Shown: positions 1-9,786, counted from the first letter of the stretch. The stretch is 64,000 nucleotides of DNA from G963556115 sp963677015 (GCA_963677015.1 OY781533.1:3658001-3722000), one strand, 5' to 3'. Notes: a model not told the origin generated them from the sequence alone. A program made the numbers and translations.

Positions 1-1
1 T

Positions 2-1495
2 ACCTCGGCAATTATCGGTTTCGGCGGAGCCGCTGCAATATTTGGCATAGGACTGCAATGGCTGAATTTTCTTAATATTTTTGTCGGTATTCTGATCGCC
101 TTTATATTCTTCGGCTCCAGAACTCGCGCCATTGGACATCATCTGCAGGCACATACCTTTCCAGAACTGATCGGCAAACGCTTCAAATCCAGAGGACTGC
201 AAATATTTGCCGGTTTTGTTATCCTGATCTTCATGCCGGTATATACCGGCGCAGTACTTATGGGCGCCACCTATATTATCAGTTCAAAACTGGGTATATC
301 CTATGAAGTTGCACTCTTCTTTTTTTCTATTATAGTTGCGATGTATGTTATAATGGGTGGACTCAAAGGTGTCATGTACTCGGATGCCATGCAGGGAGGA
401 CTGATGTTCTTCGGACTGCTGCTGCTGCTCTGGCTTACCTACTCCAAGCTTGGTGGAGTTATAAACGCACATGAACGTCTTACCGCCATGGCACCTCTGG
501 CCATAAAAGCCTTTGGTAAAGCCGGCCATAACGGTTGGACGGCCATGCCGAGTTTCGGTTCAAAATTCTGGTGGATAATGGTCAGTCAGATAATTCTCGG
601 AGTAGGTATTGGTGTACTTGTTCAGCCGCAGCTTACAGTCAGATTTATGACCGTTAAAAGCAAGAAAGAACTCAACCGGGCAGTATTTATCGGAGCCGTA
701 TTTATTTTCATTGCAGTTGGTGTTTCTGATATGGTAGGCCCATTATCAAATGTATTCTTTATGGAAGTTGTTCCAAATGGAGCTACAGAAGCAATTGGAA
801 AAATTTCTATCGCCGCAGCCGATGGTAAAACCGGCCAGATCATTCCATTATTCATGGCTAAATTTATGCCTGGCTGGCTCTCTGACATATTCTTCGTTAC
901 CCTGCTAGCTGCTGCTATGAGTACCGTAAGCAGCCAGTTCCATGCAATGGGTACCGCCGCCAGCCGGGACATCTATGAAGTCATCTCTCCTTCAAAGAGT
1001 GAAAAAGGCTCTATTATTTCGACTCGTATCGGCATATTTCTAACCTTTGTCTGGAGTGTAACACTCGCTGAAGCACTTCCAGGATTATTCTCAAGTAAAG
1101 GAGAAGCCATCATCGCCAGAGGCACCGCCGTATTCTTCGGTCTATGTGCCGCCTCTTTTCTTCCCCTCTTTATCGGCGGTCTCTATACACGTCTAATTAC
1201 TAAGGCCGGCGCACTCTGGGGTTGCGGCTGTGGTTTTGTTGCCAGCGCCTTCTGGCTGGTCTTTGTTAAGGATAAAGAAGCGCAAATCTTCGGCCTATGC
1301 AAAATGCTGACCGGAAAAGAATCTCTAGCTTTAGATATCCAGCATTATATGCCGTCATGGGTTATTGTCGGTGAAGTTGATCCAATTGTTATAGCACTGC
1401 CAATATCAATAATCGTCACTATTGTCGTAAGTATCTACAGCAAAAATTTTGACCAGCAGCATCTTAATAATTGTTTTGAAGCTTACAATCATTAA
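2..1495 (+). CDS. Sodium:solute symporter (SSS family), 5' end cut by the window
   Basis: The reading frame is open from base 2 and runs to the stop at 1495, so the true start lies before the window. An internal ATG at 233 is not the start, because the upstream frame encodes typical transporter sequence (glycine/alanine-rich helices, then a FPELIGKRF-type loop). The protein is almost entirely hydrophobic helices with short loops, as in the SSS/SLC5 sodium-coupled family (PutP, PanF, SglT relatives). These proteins sit in the inner membrane and use the sodium gradient to import a solute. The substrate cannot be read from the sequence. A strong terminator follows directly. High confidence in family, low in substrate. 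Confidence 0.85.
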   Translation, partial: TSAIIGFGGAAAIFGIGLQWLNFLNIFVGILIAFIFFGSRTRAIGHHLQAHTFPELIGKRFKSRGLQIFAGFVILIFMPVYTGAVLMGATYIISSKLGISYEVALFFFSIIVAMYVIMGGLKGVMYSDAMQGGLMFFGLLLLLWLTYSKLGGVINAHERLTAMAPLAIKAFGKAGHNGWTAMPSFGSKFWWIMVSQIILGVGIGVLVQPQLTVRFMTVKSKKELNRAVFIGAVFIFIAVGVSDMVGPLSNVFFMEVVPNGATEAIGKISIAAADGKTGQIIPLFMAKFMPGWLSDIFFVTLLAAAMSTVSSQFHAMGTAASRDIYEVISPSKSEKGSIISTRIGIFLTFVWSVTLAEALPGLFSSKGEAIIARGTAVFFGLCAASFLPLFIGGLYTRLITKAGALWGCGCGFVASAFWLVFVKDKEAQIFGLCKMLTGKESLALDIQHYMPSWVIVGEVDPIVIALPISIIVTIVVSIYSKNFDQQHLNNCFEAYNH

Positions 1496-1502
1496 AGAAT
1501 CA

Positions 1503-1528
1503 GGGCTGAATATATTCAGCCCTTTTTT
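1503..1528 (+). terminator. Rho-independent terminator after the SSS symporter
   Basis: A perfect palindrome at 1503-1522 (GGGCTGAATA / TATTCAGCCC) is followed by six T at 1523-1528. It closes the symporter transcript. The ribosome binding site of the next gene (AAGGAG, about 1531-1536) begins just past the T tract, so no promoter fits between the two. The next gene must be expressed by readthrough. Confidence 0.85.
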
Positions 1529-1543
1529 AAAAAGGAGTATATT

Positions 1544-1789
1544 ATGAGCCTGAATAATGCCATAAAATTCATTGACGAAGCCAGAAGAAACTCTGATCTT
1601 CGCACCAAACTAAACACAGCAGCTGATAACGCCACCCGCGAAGAAATTCTTCATGAACTCGATCTAGTCTTTAATTATGCAGAATTCGAAGATGCCTATA
1701 ATAGTATGCTTGCAAGTTGCCAATTTGAAGAGCAGGCTGATGATCTTAAAAATTTCAAACTATGGTGGGACTTTCTACTTCACTATTAA
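1544..1789 (+). CDS. Small Nif11-domain-like protein
   Basis: This 81-residue protein has the shape of the Nif11 family: an N-terminal helix starting MSLNNAIKFIDEA, a DLRTKL segment, then acidic helices. Nif11 domains occur as small proteins of unknown role in nitrogen-fixation clusters and as leaders of RiPP precursors (nitrile-hydratase/Nif11 leader peptides). Here there is no double-glycine cleavage site and no core peptide, and no modifying enzyme is nearby, so a precursor role is not supported. The start has a good AAGGAG site. The stop codon ends at 1789 and the convergent mfd stop begins at 1790, so the two genes abut with no spacer. Family assignment is by pattern only. Confidence 0.6.
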   Translation: MSLNNAIKFIDEARRNSDLRTKLNTAADNATREEILHELDLVFNYAEFEDAYNSMLASCQFEEQADDLKNFKLWWDFLLHY

Positions 1790-4700
1790 TTATTCAATTA
1801 TCCCATTATATAATCTGCACTCAGAAGAATTATAAAAATAGTCTGCTATTTCTGAAACTTCTTCAGAAGTATTACCTCTTATATTCAAAAAACTCTTATT
1901 ATTATTATGCACTGTACCCGTATACCGTAAATAAAATGACTTACCGCCAGCTGTAATGGTTACCGCACCAAATTTTTTCGGATTAAATCCTTTAACATCA
2001 TCTATAATAACATTGAGTATACCAATATGCGTATTCGATTCCAACTCTGTTATTAACGCCCCTGATACTGATAATATATCCTTAGAATCAGTCTTTCTTT
2101 TAGTATATGATGCCGCATATGAACTTGCAATCGCATTATACTGTTTACTCTTTGCCAAAGTACTTTTAATCTCCGGTTCATTGATCTTTTTCTGCCGCGC
2201 CCGCTCCTCTGATCGTTCTTCAATTTCATCCAGACTATATTCTAACTCATGTAATATTGCTCTTACTTCTGCATATATATCCTTATCAATACCTACTGCA
2301 ATACGCCATCTAGCTTTATCAAGAGCAGTAACTTTCCTGCGCATTGCTTTAAGCTTTATCAGCAAACCTCCCCCTTTACCTTTGGCAAATCCAACAACAA
2401 TAGCGCCTTCAAGCTTACCAAGGTAATTTATACCAACTTGCTGAGCCGATATCCTTATACGCTGATCTTCAAACAACTGTTCTACAACCTCTGGGATAAT
2501 TCCATATTTATCTTTTGCAAAATCAACTGTCTCAACTAATTCATCTTCATTCATTACCGCTGAAAGTTTTCTGTAAAAATCCACTCTTTGAGTATCAGAA
2601 GCAATATATTCTGTTGGTATATAGGCAATACTTCCAAGCTCCAGCTCAACCGGTTCAATCTCATCACATTTTTCGCCTTTAAGCTCTGCAACAGATTTTT
2701 CCAGTAAGCGGCAATACAGTTCGAAGCCAATCAAATGAATATGCCCTGATTGTTCTGAACCGAGAATATTCCCTGCTCCTCTTATTTCCAGATCCCGCAT
2801 CGCCAGCCTGAAGCCTGAACCCAATTCTGAATATTCCTGTAAAGCCTGCAGACGTTTCTGTGCTATCGGATTTATCGGTCTTTTAGCAGGGATTAAAAAA
2901 TATGCATATGCTTTATTTCGGTATCTCCCTACACGCCCACGTAACTGATGCAACTCACCCAATCCAAAATAATCAGCATTATTTACAAACAACGTATTAA
3001 CCGAAGGAATATCAACTCCCGATTCTATAATTGTTGTACAAACCAGAACATCAATTTTTTTATGCAAAAACTGATCCATTACATAATATAACTGTTTTTC
3101 AGACATCTGACCATGCCCGACACCAAACCGCGCTTCTGGAATCAACTCTCCAAGCTCTCTGGCTATCTTATTTATATTACCTACCCGGTTATGCAGAAAA
3201 AACACCTGCCCGCCACGTGATATTTCCCGTAGTACCGCTCGTCGGATAATCTCCGGATTATAACGTATTACCTCAGTTCTTATTGCCTGACGTTCAGTTG
3301 GGGCTGTAGTTAAACTTGAGATATCACGTAAACCCAGCATCGCCATATTCAATGTTCTTGGTATAGGCGTTGCACTCATACTAAGTACATCTACACTTAC
3401 CCGCATTTCTTTCAGACGTTCTTTCTGTTCAACTCCAAAGCGCTGTTCTTCGTCAATAATAACCAGACCTAAATCTCTAAAAGCAACATCCTGTGAAAGA
3501 ATCCTATGTGTACCAATTATAATATCTACCCTGCCTAATTTCAGATCTTCCAAAATTTCTTTGGCTTCAGTTCCCGTTCTAAATCTAGACAGACAGGAAA
3601 TATTAACCGGATAATCCGCCATTCTTTCCTTGAATGACCTCGCGTGTTGCTCCGCCAGAATTGTTGTCGGAACCAACACTGCAACCTGCTTATTATTATT
3701 AACAACTTTAAACGCTGCACGCATTGCCACTTCAGTCTTACCAAAACCAACATCACCACAAAGCAGACGATCCATAGGTCTGGGACGCTGCTGATCCTGC
3801 TTTATTTCCATGATCGCCGCCAGCTGATCCGGTGTTTCAGCATACACAAATGCATTATCAAATTCCAGTTCCATATCATCAGCCTGAGAAAAAGCAATTC
3901 CCGGCAATGACTCTCTTGCCGCCTGAAGACGTAATAAATCAGATGCTATACTCTTTGTTGCCGCTTCCGCTGCATTCTTTTTTTTCTGCCAGCTGGTACT
4001 TCCAAGCTTGGATAAATTGGGTCTGCCGCCGCCACCGCCTATATATCTCTGAACAAGATCAACATGAGACATAGGCACATAAATCCGGGCATCTTCAGCA
4101 AAACGCAGACTTAAATAATCAGCCTGTGTCCCATTATTATCAATTGTTTCCACCCCGTCATATACTGCAATTCCATGGCTTAGATGTACAACATAATCTC
4201 CAGGGCGTAAGTCAGTAAAACTTGCAATCGGAGTACTCGCCGTCTTTTTACGTACCGCACGTCTTAACTGCCGGCGCCCGAGTATCTGCTGATCACTGGT
4301 TATTACCTGTCCCGCTTCTTTTATATAAAATCCCTGAGTTACTGTCCCCAGTGTAAGATTAATTTTATTTGCCAGCCCCTGCCCTTTTTCCAGCAGAAGC
4401 TCACTAAGTCTTGCCTGTTCGGCGGCATTATTACAGTACACTGTTATTTTATTACCTGTTTCCGCCAGGTATAATAACTCTTCAAAGGCATGTTCAAAGC
4501 CACCGCTAAGTCTCTCGAGTGACTCAATCTGCAAATCAAATTCACTTATTTTATCTTCATCTTCTATAATTGAAAAATACTCGTGTTTACCTATTTCAGA
4601 GATCATTATCAATGATCTGGAACAAATAGCCGGAATCAAATCTTCAATACCAAATATGCCCTGCTTATTTGTAAAACCAGAATGATATAATTTACCATCA

Positions 4701-5467
4701 TACTCGATTTTCTGCGGATGTACCGCTACTACTACAGCATTATTCTGTAAATACCCAGCAACAGAATAATGTTTCTTACCGGTATAGGCCTTATTGAACG
4801 AATCCATATTAATATCAATCAAGACTACCCGCTCATCTACCGGTTTTTCGCTGCGCTGAGTTCCCGCATCATAATAGCGTATTGTATCAATCTCATCACC
4901 AAAAAATTCCATTCTCACCGGTTTATCAGCAAAAACCGGGAAAACATCAACAATTCCGCCACGCCGTGAAAACTGCCCCGGCAATTCAACATCATCCGCC
5001 TGTTCAAATCCGGCATCAACCAATCTTCCCAGCAACCCCTCAGGCGCTATCTCCATCCCCGCAACTATATCAAATTCACCGAGATGCAAATATTCCGGCG
5101 GCAACACCGGCTGTAACAATGCCGCTGCAGACAATACAACAATAGCATTACTACTACCTGCAATAGCACGCAATGCTCCTACCCGCTGCTGTGCAATATC
5201 AATATCAAAATTTTCTGCTTTTTCCGGTAAAATATCCCAGGGAGGAAAGATAAATGACTCACCGCCGAATGTTGCTATATCTGAAACCAGATCCTCTGCA
5301 TCCTCCGGCTCTGCAGTTACTGCTACAATCGCTCCCTCACTCTGCTGCTGTAACTTAAGGAGCAGCAAGGCTAATGAACTGCCATATACTCTTTGCAATT
5401 CGACATGACCACTAGCCAATGCCTGAATTATATCGTTTGACTGTTGAAAAATATGCTCTGTATTCAT
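1790..5467 (-). CDS. mfd: Transcription-repair coupling factor Mfd
   Basis: This 1225-residue protein removes RNA polymerase stalled at DNA lesions and recruits UvrA. In order it has a UvrB-like N-terminal module (about 1-350), the RNA-polymerase interaction domain with the PGDYVVHLSHGIAVYDG signature, an SF2 helicase core with Walker A GDVGFGKTE and the DEEQ Walker B box, motif VI QLRGRVGR, and a C-terminal TRCF domain. The family is usually about 1150 residues. Here roughly 140 extra residues follow the TRCF domain, ending in a small apparently folded segment of unknown role. The gene is divergent from cobU, with 57 bases between the starts. No hairpin terminator is seen at its 3' end. Confidence 0.97.
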   Translation of the reverse strand: MNTEHIFQQSNDIIQALASGHVELQRVYGSSLALLLLKLQQQSEGAIVAVTAEPEDAEDLVSDIATFGGESFIFPPWDILPEKAENFDIDIAQQRVGALRAIAGSSNAIVVLSAAALLQPVLPPEYLHLGEFDIVAGMEIAPEGLLGRLVDAGFEQADDVELPGQFSRRGGIVDVFPVFADKPVRMEFFGDEIDTIRYYDAGTQRSEKPVDERVVLIDINMDSFNKAYTGKKHYSVAGYLQNNAVVVAVHPQKIEYDGKLYHSGFTNKQGIFGIEDLIPAICSRSLIMISEIGKHEYFSIIEDEDKISEFDLQIESLERLSGGFEHAFEELLYLAETGNKITVYCNNAAEQARLSELLLEKGQGLANKINLTLGTVTQGFYIKEAGQVITSDQQILGRRQLRRAVRKKTASTPIASFTDLRPGDYVVHLSHGIAVYDGVETIDNNGTQADYLSLRFAEDARIYVPMSHVDLVQRYIGGGGGRPNLSKLGSTSWQKKKNAAEAATKSIASDLLRLQAARESLPGIAFSQADDMELEFDNAFVYAETPDQLAAIMEIKQDQQRPRPMDRLLCGDVGFGKTEVAMRAAFKVVNNNKQVAVLVPTTILAEQHARSFKERMADYPVNISCLSRFRTGTEAKEILEDLKLGRVDIIIGTHRILSQDVAFRDLGLVIIDEEQRFGVEQKERLKEMRVSVDVLSMSATPIPRTLNMAMLGLRDISSLTTAPTERQAIRTEVIRYNPEIIRRAVLREISRGGQVFFLHNRVGNINKIARELGELIPEARFGVGHGQMSEKQLYYVMDQFLHKKIDVLVCTTIIESGVDIPSVNTLFVNNADYFGLGELHQLRGRVGRYRNKAYAYFLIPAKRPINPIAQKRLQALQEYSELGSGFRLAMRDLEIRGAGNILGSEQSGHIHLIGFELYCRLLEKSVAELKGEKCDEIEPVELELGSIAYIPTEYIASDTQRVDFYRKLSAVMNEDELVETVDFAKDKYGIIPEVVEQLFEDQRIRISAQQVGINYLGKLEGAIVVGFAKGKGGGLLIKLKAMRRKVTALDKARWRIAVGIDKDIYAEVRAILHELEYSLDEIEERSEERARQKKINEPEIKSTLAKSKQYNAIASSYAASYTKRKTDSKDILSVSGALITELESNTHIGILNVIIDDVKGFNPKKFGAVTITAGGKSFYLRYTGTVHNNNKSFLNIRGNTSEEVSEIADYFYNSSECRLYNGIIE

Positions 5468-5524
5468 AATTGACTATTGTAAAGAATTATGGACAATACA
5501 CAATAATATTCGAAAGGTTTAATC

Positions 5525-6061
5525 ATGGCTGAAATAATTCTTGTTACTGGCGGCTGCCGCAGCGGTAAAAGCAATTATGCAGAAAAGAGAGTTTGCGAAA
5601 TCGGAGGCGATAAACTTTATATTGCTACAGCCCCGGTTCTCGATTCAGAAATGGCCGACCGTGTCGCAAAGCATCAGCAAAACCGCAAACATGCTGGTTG
5701 GATTACTATTGAAGAAGAGCTCGATCTCAACTCTGTATTTCAGAATAATCCGAATTTTGACAGCTTTCTGGTTGACTGCCTCACACTCTGGATAAATAAT
5801 CTGATGTTTGATTGTGAAAAATCACAGCAACAGATTAATGAAGATTTTATAAGTAAAAAAACCCATGAAATGTTGCAGATCCTGGCTGATATTTCCGCCC
5901 GGGTTGTCTTTGTTATTAATGAAGTAGGTATGGGAGTTGTACCGGAAAATCATCTGGCCAGACTCTTTAGAGATTTATCAGGACGCTGTGCTCAGATTAT
6001 TGCGCAAAATGCAAACGAAGTTATATTAATGAGTTGCGGCTTACCTTTAAAATTAAAGTAA
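5525..6061 (+). CDS. cobU: Adenosylcobinamide kinase / adenosylcobinamide-phosphate guanylyltransferase
   Basis: CobU/CobP phosphorylates adenosylcobinamide and then transfers GMP from GTP, making the activated intermediate for the lower-ligand step of cobalamin synthesis or salvage. The 178-residue length is normal. The P-loop GGCRSGKS is at about residues 9-16, followed by the family motifs LYIATAPVLDSEM, VDCLTLWINNLM and NEVGMGVVPENHLARLFRD. It stands alone with no other cobalamin genes nearby and no cobalamin riboswitch visible in the 57-base leader. A scavenging role is plausible but inferred. The start has AAAGG eight bases upstream. Confidence 0.93.
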   Translation: MAEIILVTGGCRSGKSNYAEKRVCEIGGDKLYIATAPVLDSEMADRVAKHQQNRKHAGWITIEEELDLNSVFQNNPNFDSFLVDCLTLWINNLMFDCEKSQQQINEDFISKKTHEMLQILADISARVVFVINEVGMGVVPENHLARLFRDLSGRCAQIIAQNANEVILMSCGLPLKLK

Positions 6062-6127
6062 TATTATGAAATGCCCATAAAACCCTTGCGCTTCATTTTA
6101 TTATTAAGTAAGATTGTTATATATAAT

Positions 6128-6155
6128 TTGCAATAGTTTTTTTTAGTGCTATTAT
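6128..6155 (+). promoter_or_regulatory. Candidate sigma-70 promoter of the metallophosphoesterase gene
   Basis: TTGCAA at 6128-6133 and TATTAT at 6150-6155 are separated by 16 bases. Transcription would begin near 6162. This excludes the upstream GTG at 6146 as start and supports the TTG at 6197. By-eye match only. Confidence 0.35.
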
Positions 6156-6196
6156 TACTGATAGTAAAAATCTGTTGCTTTTTCTGGGAGATTGTC

Positions 6197-6919
6197 TTGA
6201 AATACGCCTTAATAAGTGATGTCCATGCCAACCTGGAAGCGCTGACAGCAGTCCTTGAAAAAATCGAATCTCTGAATATTTCAAATATACTCTGTCTGGG
6301 CGATGCTATTGGATATGGCGCCAATCCCGAAGAATGCGCCAAGATTATCCAGGAAAAATGCGATCTTTGCCTAATGGGAAATCATGAAGCCGCAGTTGTT
6401 GGAAACCTTGATATAAGTTATTTTACGCAATATGCCAAAGATGCCGCATTATGGACAAGAAACAATATTTCTGAACAGACCCTTAACTGGGCAAGCAACC
6501 TCCCGCTTATGAGCACCATTCACAATTTCACCCTGATTCATGGTTCACTATATCAGCCTGAAATGTTCAATTATGTACAGACCATTGCAGACGCAGAGTA
6601 TAATTTTACTGTAATGGACACTCGCATTCTTTTTCTTGGTCACAGCCATCAACCTCTGGCTTTTTTTAATACCGATCCTATGACCTATACTCTTGGTCCT
6701 GAAATTGAACTGGATAATTCGGATAAAGTAATAGTTAATATCGGTTCTGTGGGTCAACCGCGTGATGAAAATCCTTTGTCCTGTTTTGCGGTTTATGATT
6801 CTGAAGACAGCATTGTTGAACTGATACGCGTTGCTTATGATTATAAGAAAACTGCACAAAAAATAATAGATGCAGGACTTCCAGAAGCTCTCGCTATACG
6901 TTTATCTATCGGACGCTAA
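6197..6919 (+). CDS. Calcineurin-like metallophosphoesterase (YfcE/MJ0936-type)
   Basis: This is a 240-residue metal-dependent phosphatase/phosphodiesterase. It has the metal-binding blocks of the family in order: ALISDVHANLEAL (DxH), LCLGDAIGYG (GD), LMGNHEA (GNH), LIHGS (H) and FLGHSH (GHxH). I chose the TTG at 6197 as start because GGGAG sits 6 bases upstream and the conserved first strand begins right after it. A longer frame from 6146 would overlap the promoter and add a hydrophobic, atypical N-terminus. Members hydrolyse diverse phosphodiesters, so no substrate is assigned. The 3' end overlaps the convergent ABC-F gene by 18 bases. Confidence 0.85.
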   Translation: MKYALISDVHANLEALTAVLEKIESLNISNILCLGDAIGYGANPEECAKIIQEKCDLCLMGNHEAAVVGNLDISYFTQYAKDAALWTRNNISEQTLNWASNLPLMSTIHNFTLIHGSLYQPEMFNYVQTIADAEYNFTVMDTRILFLGHSHQPLAFFNTDPMTYTLGPEIELDNSDKVIVNIGSVGQPRDENPLSCFAVYDSEDSIVELIRVAYDYKKTAQKIIDAGLPEALAIRLSIGR

Positions 6920-8692
6920 TTGCTCAATTCGCTCATGCAGTTCCAACCATTCCATTTCCGCAAATTCTTTTTTATTCTGTAATTGTTGTATTTCTTCACC
7001 GTATTCCGCCGCTTCCTGCCAATTTTCTGTAGAATGAAGCTTCTCTGTTATTTTATTAATTTCTTTTTCAAATTTTTCTATCTGCCGTTCCAGCGTTGAA
7101 ATCTTTTTTTCCGCCTCAAAACGCTCCCGACCATTACTTTTTACCGGTCGCTCTATATCCGCTTTTTCTATATTTCTTCTAATATCAGGGCTTCCCGCAG
7201 CTGTCAGTTCCATCTCCGAACCAAGACTGTTAACATACTCTGTATAACTACCTGGATAACGTTTTAATATACCATTATTAATTTCAACCACACCTGTAGC
7301 AACCTTCTCAATAAAACTACGCTGATGGCTGACAAAAATAACCGTACCATTATACTTATTCAATGCTGAAGCCAGTGCATCGGATGTCTCAACATCAAGG
7401 TGATTAGAAGGCTCATCAAGAACCAGAACATTAGCCCCTGAAAGAAAGAGAGCCGCCAGTGAAAGTCTTGCACGTTCGCCACCACTGAGTACTTTTATCT
7501 GTTTATCAATATCATCTCCGGTAAAGAGAAATCCAGCAGCAATATCCAGAACTTTCTTGTCATTGCCGCTACCTTCGGCCTGTGATAATAAATAATCTCT
7601 GATACTGAGATTCTCCGGCAAAGACGAATAAATATGCTGCGCGTATACGCCAAAAGAGATACCATAACCCCATCTAATCTGTCCGCCAAGATTTGGAATT
7701 ACTTCCGTTATCGTTTTTATAAATGTTGTTTTACCCTGACCATTATCCCCGCAAACTGCTATTTTTTCACCAGGTTCAATTTCCAGATTTATTTTCCCAG
7801 CTATCTTCAGATCATCATACCCTATTGCCAGATCTACAGTTTCCAGTACTGTTTTACGCTGCGGCTCAACGTTTGGCAATTTAATTTTAGCCAGAGCTGC
7901 ATGTGACTCAATATCCGCAAGCTCAATTCTCTCCAATTGCTTCTGCTTGCTTTTTGCCTGAGAGGCGGTATTTGCTCCGGCTTTATTCTTATTGATAAAG
8001 GTCTGTAATTGCCGCATTTTTGCTGCTTTCGCTGCATTTGCCCGTTTATCATGTTCAATCTGTTCTTTTCTTTTATCCAGAAACTCATTTATCCGACATG
8101 GCATTGTAATAAGTTTACCTTGTGCCAGCTCCATAGTATAGGGACATGTTGCTTCAAGAAAAGACCGATCATGTGAGATTATTAATGCTCCGCCCTGAAA
8201 GTTCTGCAGAAAATTTTCCAGTAATAACTGTGTCCTGAGATCAAGAAAATTTGTAGGTTCATCAAGAATCAGAAAATTAGGCTCATGTAACATCAAAGCC
8301 GCAAGCTTCAAACGTGTACGCCACCCTCCTGATAATTCTGAAATATCGGCATCTAAAGTTTCCGGCCCGATTAAAAACTTATTAGCAATTTGTGAACACT
8401 TCCAGTCAGGCATTCCAGAATCCCGCATCAGAAACTCTAATGCCGATTCACCAGTCTCAAAATCTTCATGCTGTTTCAAATACCCCAGCCGCAAACTCTT
8501 ATGCCTGAAAACCTGTCCGAAGTCAGAGGATTCATCACCAATCAGCAAACGGCATAAAGTTGATTTTCCAACCCCGTTTCTACCAATAAACCCTATATTC
8601 TTATCATCAGTAAATGACATATTGACCTGCTCCAGAAGTACTTTTCCTCCTAGAGTTAACTCCAAATCACGCAGTTCAATTACTAATCCCAT
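6902..8692 (-). CDS. ABC-F family ATPase (Uup/EttA/YheS-like)
   Basis: This is a 596-residue cytosolic protein with two ABC ATPase domains and no membrane segment. Domain 1 has Walker A GRNGVGKST, signature LSGGWRTRL and Walker B ILDEPTNFLDL. Domain 2 has GDNGQGKTT, LSGGERARL and VLDEPSNHLDV. Between them is the charged linker typical of ABC-F proteins that act at the ribosomal E site, and the last 80 residues form a coiled coil as in Uup and YheS. ABC-F proteins help stalled or slow ribosomes; some give antibiotic protection. Which subgroup this belongs to cannot be settled by eye. Confidence 0.93.
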   Translation of the reverse strand: MGLVIELRDLELTLGGKVLLEQVNMSFTDDKNIGFIGRNGVGKSTLCRLLIGDESSDFGQVFRHKSLRLGYLKQHEDFETGESALEFLMRDSGMPDWKCSQIANKFLIGPETLDADISELSGGWRTRLKLAALMLHEPNFLILDEPTNFLDLRTQLLLENFLQNFQGGALIISHDRSFLEATCPYTMELAQGKLITMPCRINEFLDKRKEQIEHDKRANAAKAAKMRQLQTFINKNKAGANTASQAKSKQKQLERIELADIESHAALAKIKLPNVEPQRKTVLETVDLAIGYDDLKIAGKINLEIEPGEKIAVCGDNGQGKTTFIKTITEVIPNLGGQIRWGYGISFGVYAQHIYSSLPENLSIRDYLLSQAEGSGNDKKVLDIAAGFLFTGDDIDKQIKVLSGGERARLSLAALFLSGANVLVLDEPSNHLDVETSDALASALNKYNGTVIFVSHQRSFIEKVATGVVEINNGILKRYPGSYTEYVNSLGSEMELTAAGSPDIRRNIEKADIERPVKSNGRERFEAEKKISTLERQIEKFEKEINKITEKLHSTENWQEAAEYGEEIQQLQNKKEFAEMEWLELHERIEQLASDR

Positions 8693-8801
8693 TTACCACT
8701 ATTTCCTTCTTGCTAAATTCTAATATATTAGACCTGTTACCTGAATAAATTCCGCTCTTCTAATTACTGAAACCGGATATTTAAAATATTATTTTATACA
8801 A

Positions 8802-8830
8802 AATGGGTACACTGCAAAAGTGTACCCATT
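8802..8830 (-). terminator. Hairpin between tpiA and the ABC-F gene
   Basis: A 12-base-pair perfect stem (8802-8813 with 8819-8830) has a 5-base loop. It lies 25 bases past the tpiA stop on the minus strand. The T tract on that side is weak; the plus-strand side is also T-rich. It probably terminates tpiA. Confidence 0.7.
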
Positions 8831-8854
8831 AATATTTTTTATTTTATACTGCAA

Positions 8855-9610
8855 TTACGCCTGAAAACTTACCAGCTTCTCAAATGAATCAGCTTTCAAA
8901 GCCGCACCACCAACCAGCGCTCCGTCAACATCTGGGCAGCTCATTAGTTCTTTGACATTATCAGGTTTTACAGAACCACCGTACTGAATACGAAGACCGT
9001 CTGCAACTTCCTGGCTGAACATATCAGCAACAACAGAACGGATAAATGCATGAACTTCCTGTGCCTGTTCTGGAGTAGCTACCTTACCGGTACCAATAGC
9101 CCATACTGGCTCATATGCAATAACGATATTCTTCATCTCTTCAGCACTCAGGCCTTCAAGTCCGCCGATTGTCTGAGTCTTTACAACATCATTTGTTGTT
9201 CCGTTTTCGCGCTGTTCAAGAAGCTCGCCAACACATACAATTACCTGAAGTCCTGCAGCAAGAGCAGCCTTAGCTTTCTTATTAACTGTTTCATCGGTTT
9301 CACCGAAGAACTGACGACGTTCAGAGTGACCGACAATAACAAAAGAACAGCCAGCATCTTTAATCATTGATGGTGCAACTTCACCGGTGAAAGCACCTGA
9401 TTCTTCCCAATAGCAATCTTCTGCACCGCTCTTGATAACTGTACCGCTACAAGCCTGAGACAGAGCAGACAGACAGGTAAAAGGAGCACCAATACCAATT
9501 TCAACATCTTTAATATCAGCAATATTTCCTTTAAGTTCTTCAACAAAAGCAACAGCTTCAGCAATCGTCTTGTTAAGTTTCCAGTTACCACAGATGTAAG
9601 GTGTACGCAT
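8855..9610 (-). CDS. tpiA: Triosephosphate isomerase
   Basis: TpiA interconverts dihydroxyacetone phosphate and glyceraldehyde 3-phosphate in glycolysis. The protein of about 251 residues has all family blocks: the N-terminal CGNWKLN lysine motif, the catalytic-histidine block VGHSERRQFFGE, the catalytic-glutamate block AYEPVWAIGTG, and the phosphate-binding QYGGSV and ALVGGAAL loops. Two ATG codons are adjacent. The second (9610) is preferred because AGGAG lies six bases before it, against three for the first at 9613. It is a single-gene unit between the tRNA-Tyr region and a hairpin. Its C-richer third positions are compatible with strong expression, which is inference. Confidence 0.97.
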   Translation of the reverse strand: MRTPYICGNWKLNKTIAEAVAFVEELKGNIADIKDVEIGIGAPFTCLSALSQACSGTVIKSGAEDCYWEESGAFTGEVAPSMIKDAGCSFVIVGHSERRQFFGETDETVNKKAKAALAAGLQVIVCVGELLEQRENGTTNDVVKTQTIGGLEGLSAEEMKNIVIAYEPVWAIGTGKVATPEQAQEVHAFIRSVVADMFSQEVADGLRIQYGGSVKPDNVKELMSCPDVDGALVGGAALKADSFEKLVSFQA

Positions 9611-9758
9611 CATTATCTCCTGATTAAATAAAATTGTATTGTAAATACTACCAAAACGAATATTTTTTTAGCGAATTACAATTATATATATACTTTTTCG
9701 TTTGTCCAGATTCTAACCTAAAATCAGTAAAAAATTTACAAAAAAACAAGGAAAGTAA

Positions 9759-9786
9759 TTGACAACCATTACTAAAAACGTATACT
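9759..9786 (+). promoter_or_regulatory. Sigma-70 promoter of tRNA-Tyr
   Basis: A consensus -35 TTGACA at 9759-9764 and a -10 TATACT at 9781-9786, with 16 bases between, sit just upstream of the tRNA. Confidence 0.8.

Noticed and set aside
1762..1956. Plus-strand frames inside mfd (1762-1956, 1956-2426 and others)
   Set aside because: They are shadows of the minus-strand Mfd reading frame, which has full domain support.
5468..5524. Cobalamin riboswitch before cobU
   Set aside because: The gap is only 57 bases and has no B12-box-like sequence.
6146..6196. Upstream GTG start for the metallophosphoesterase
   Set aside because: It overlaps the likely promoter, has no ribosome site and adds an atypical hydrophobic leader; the TTG at 6197 has GGGAG.
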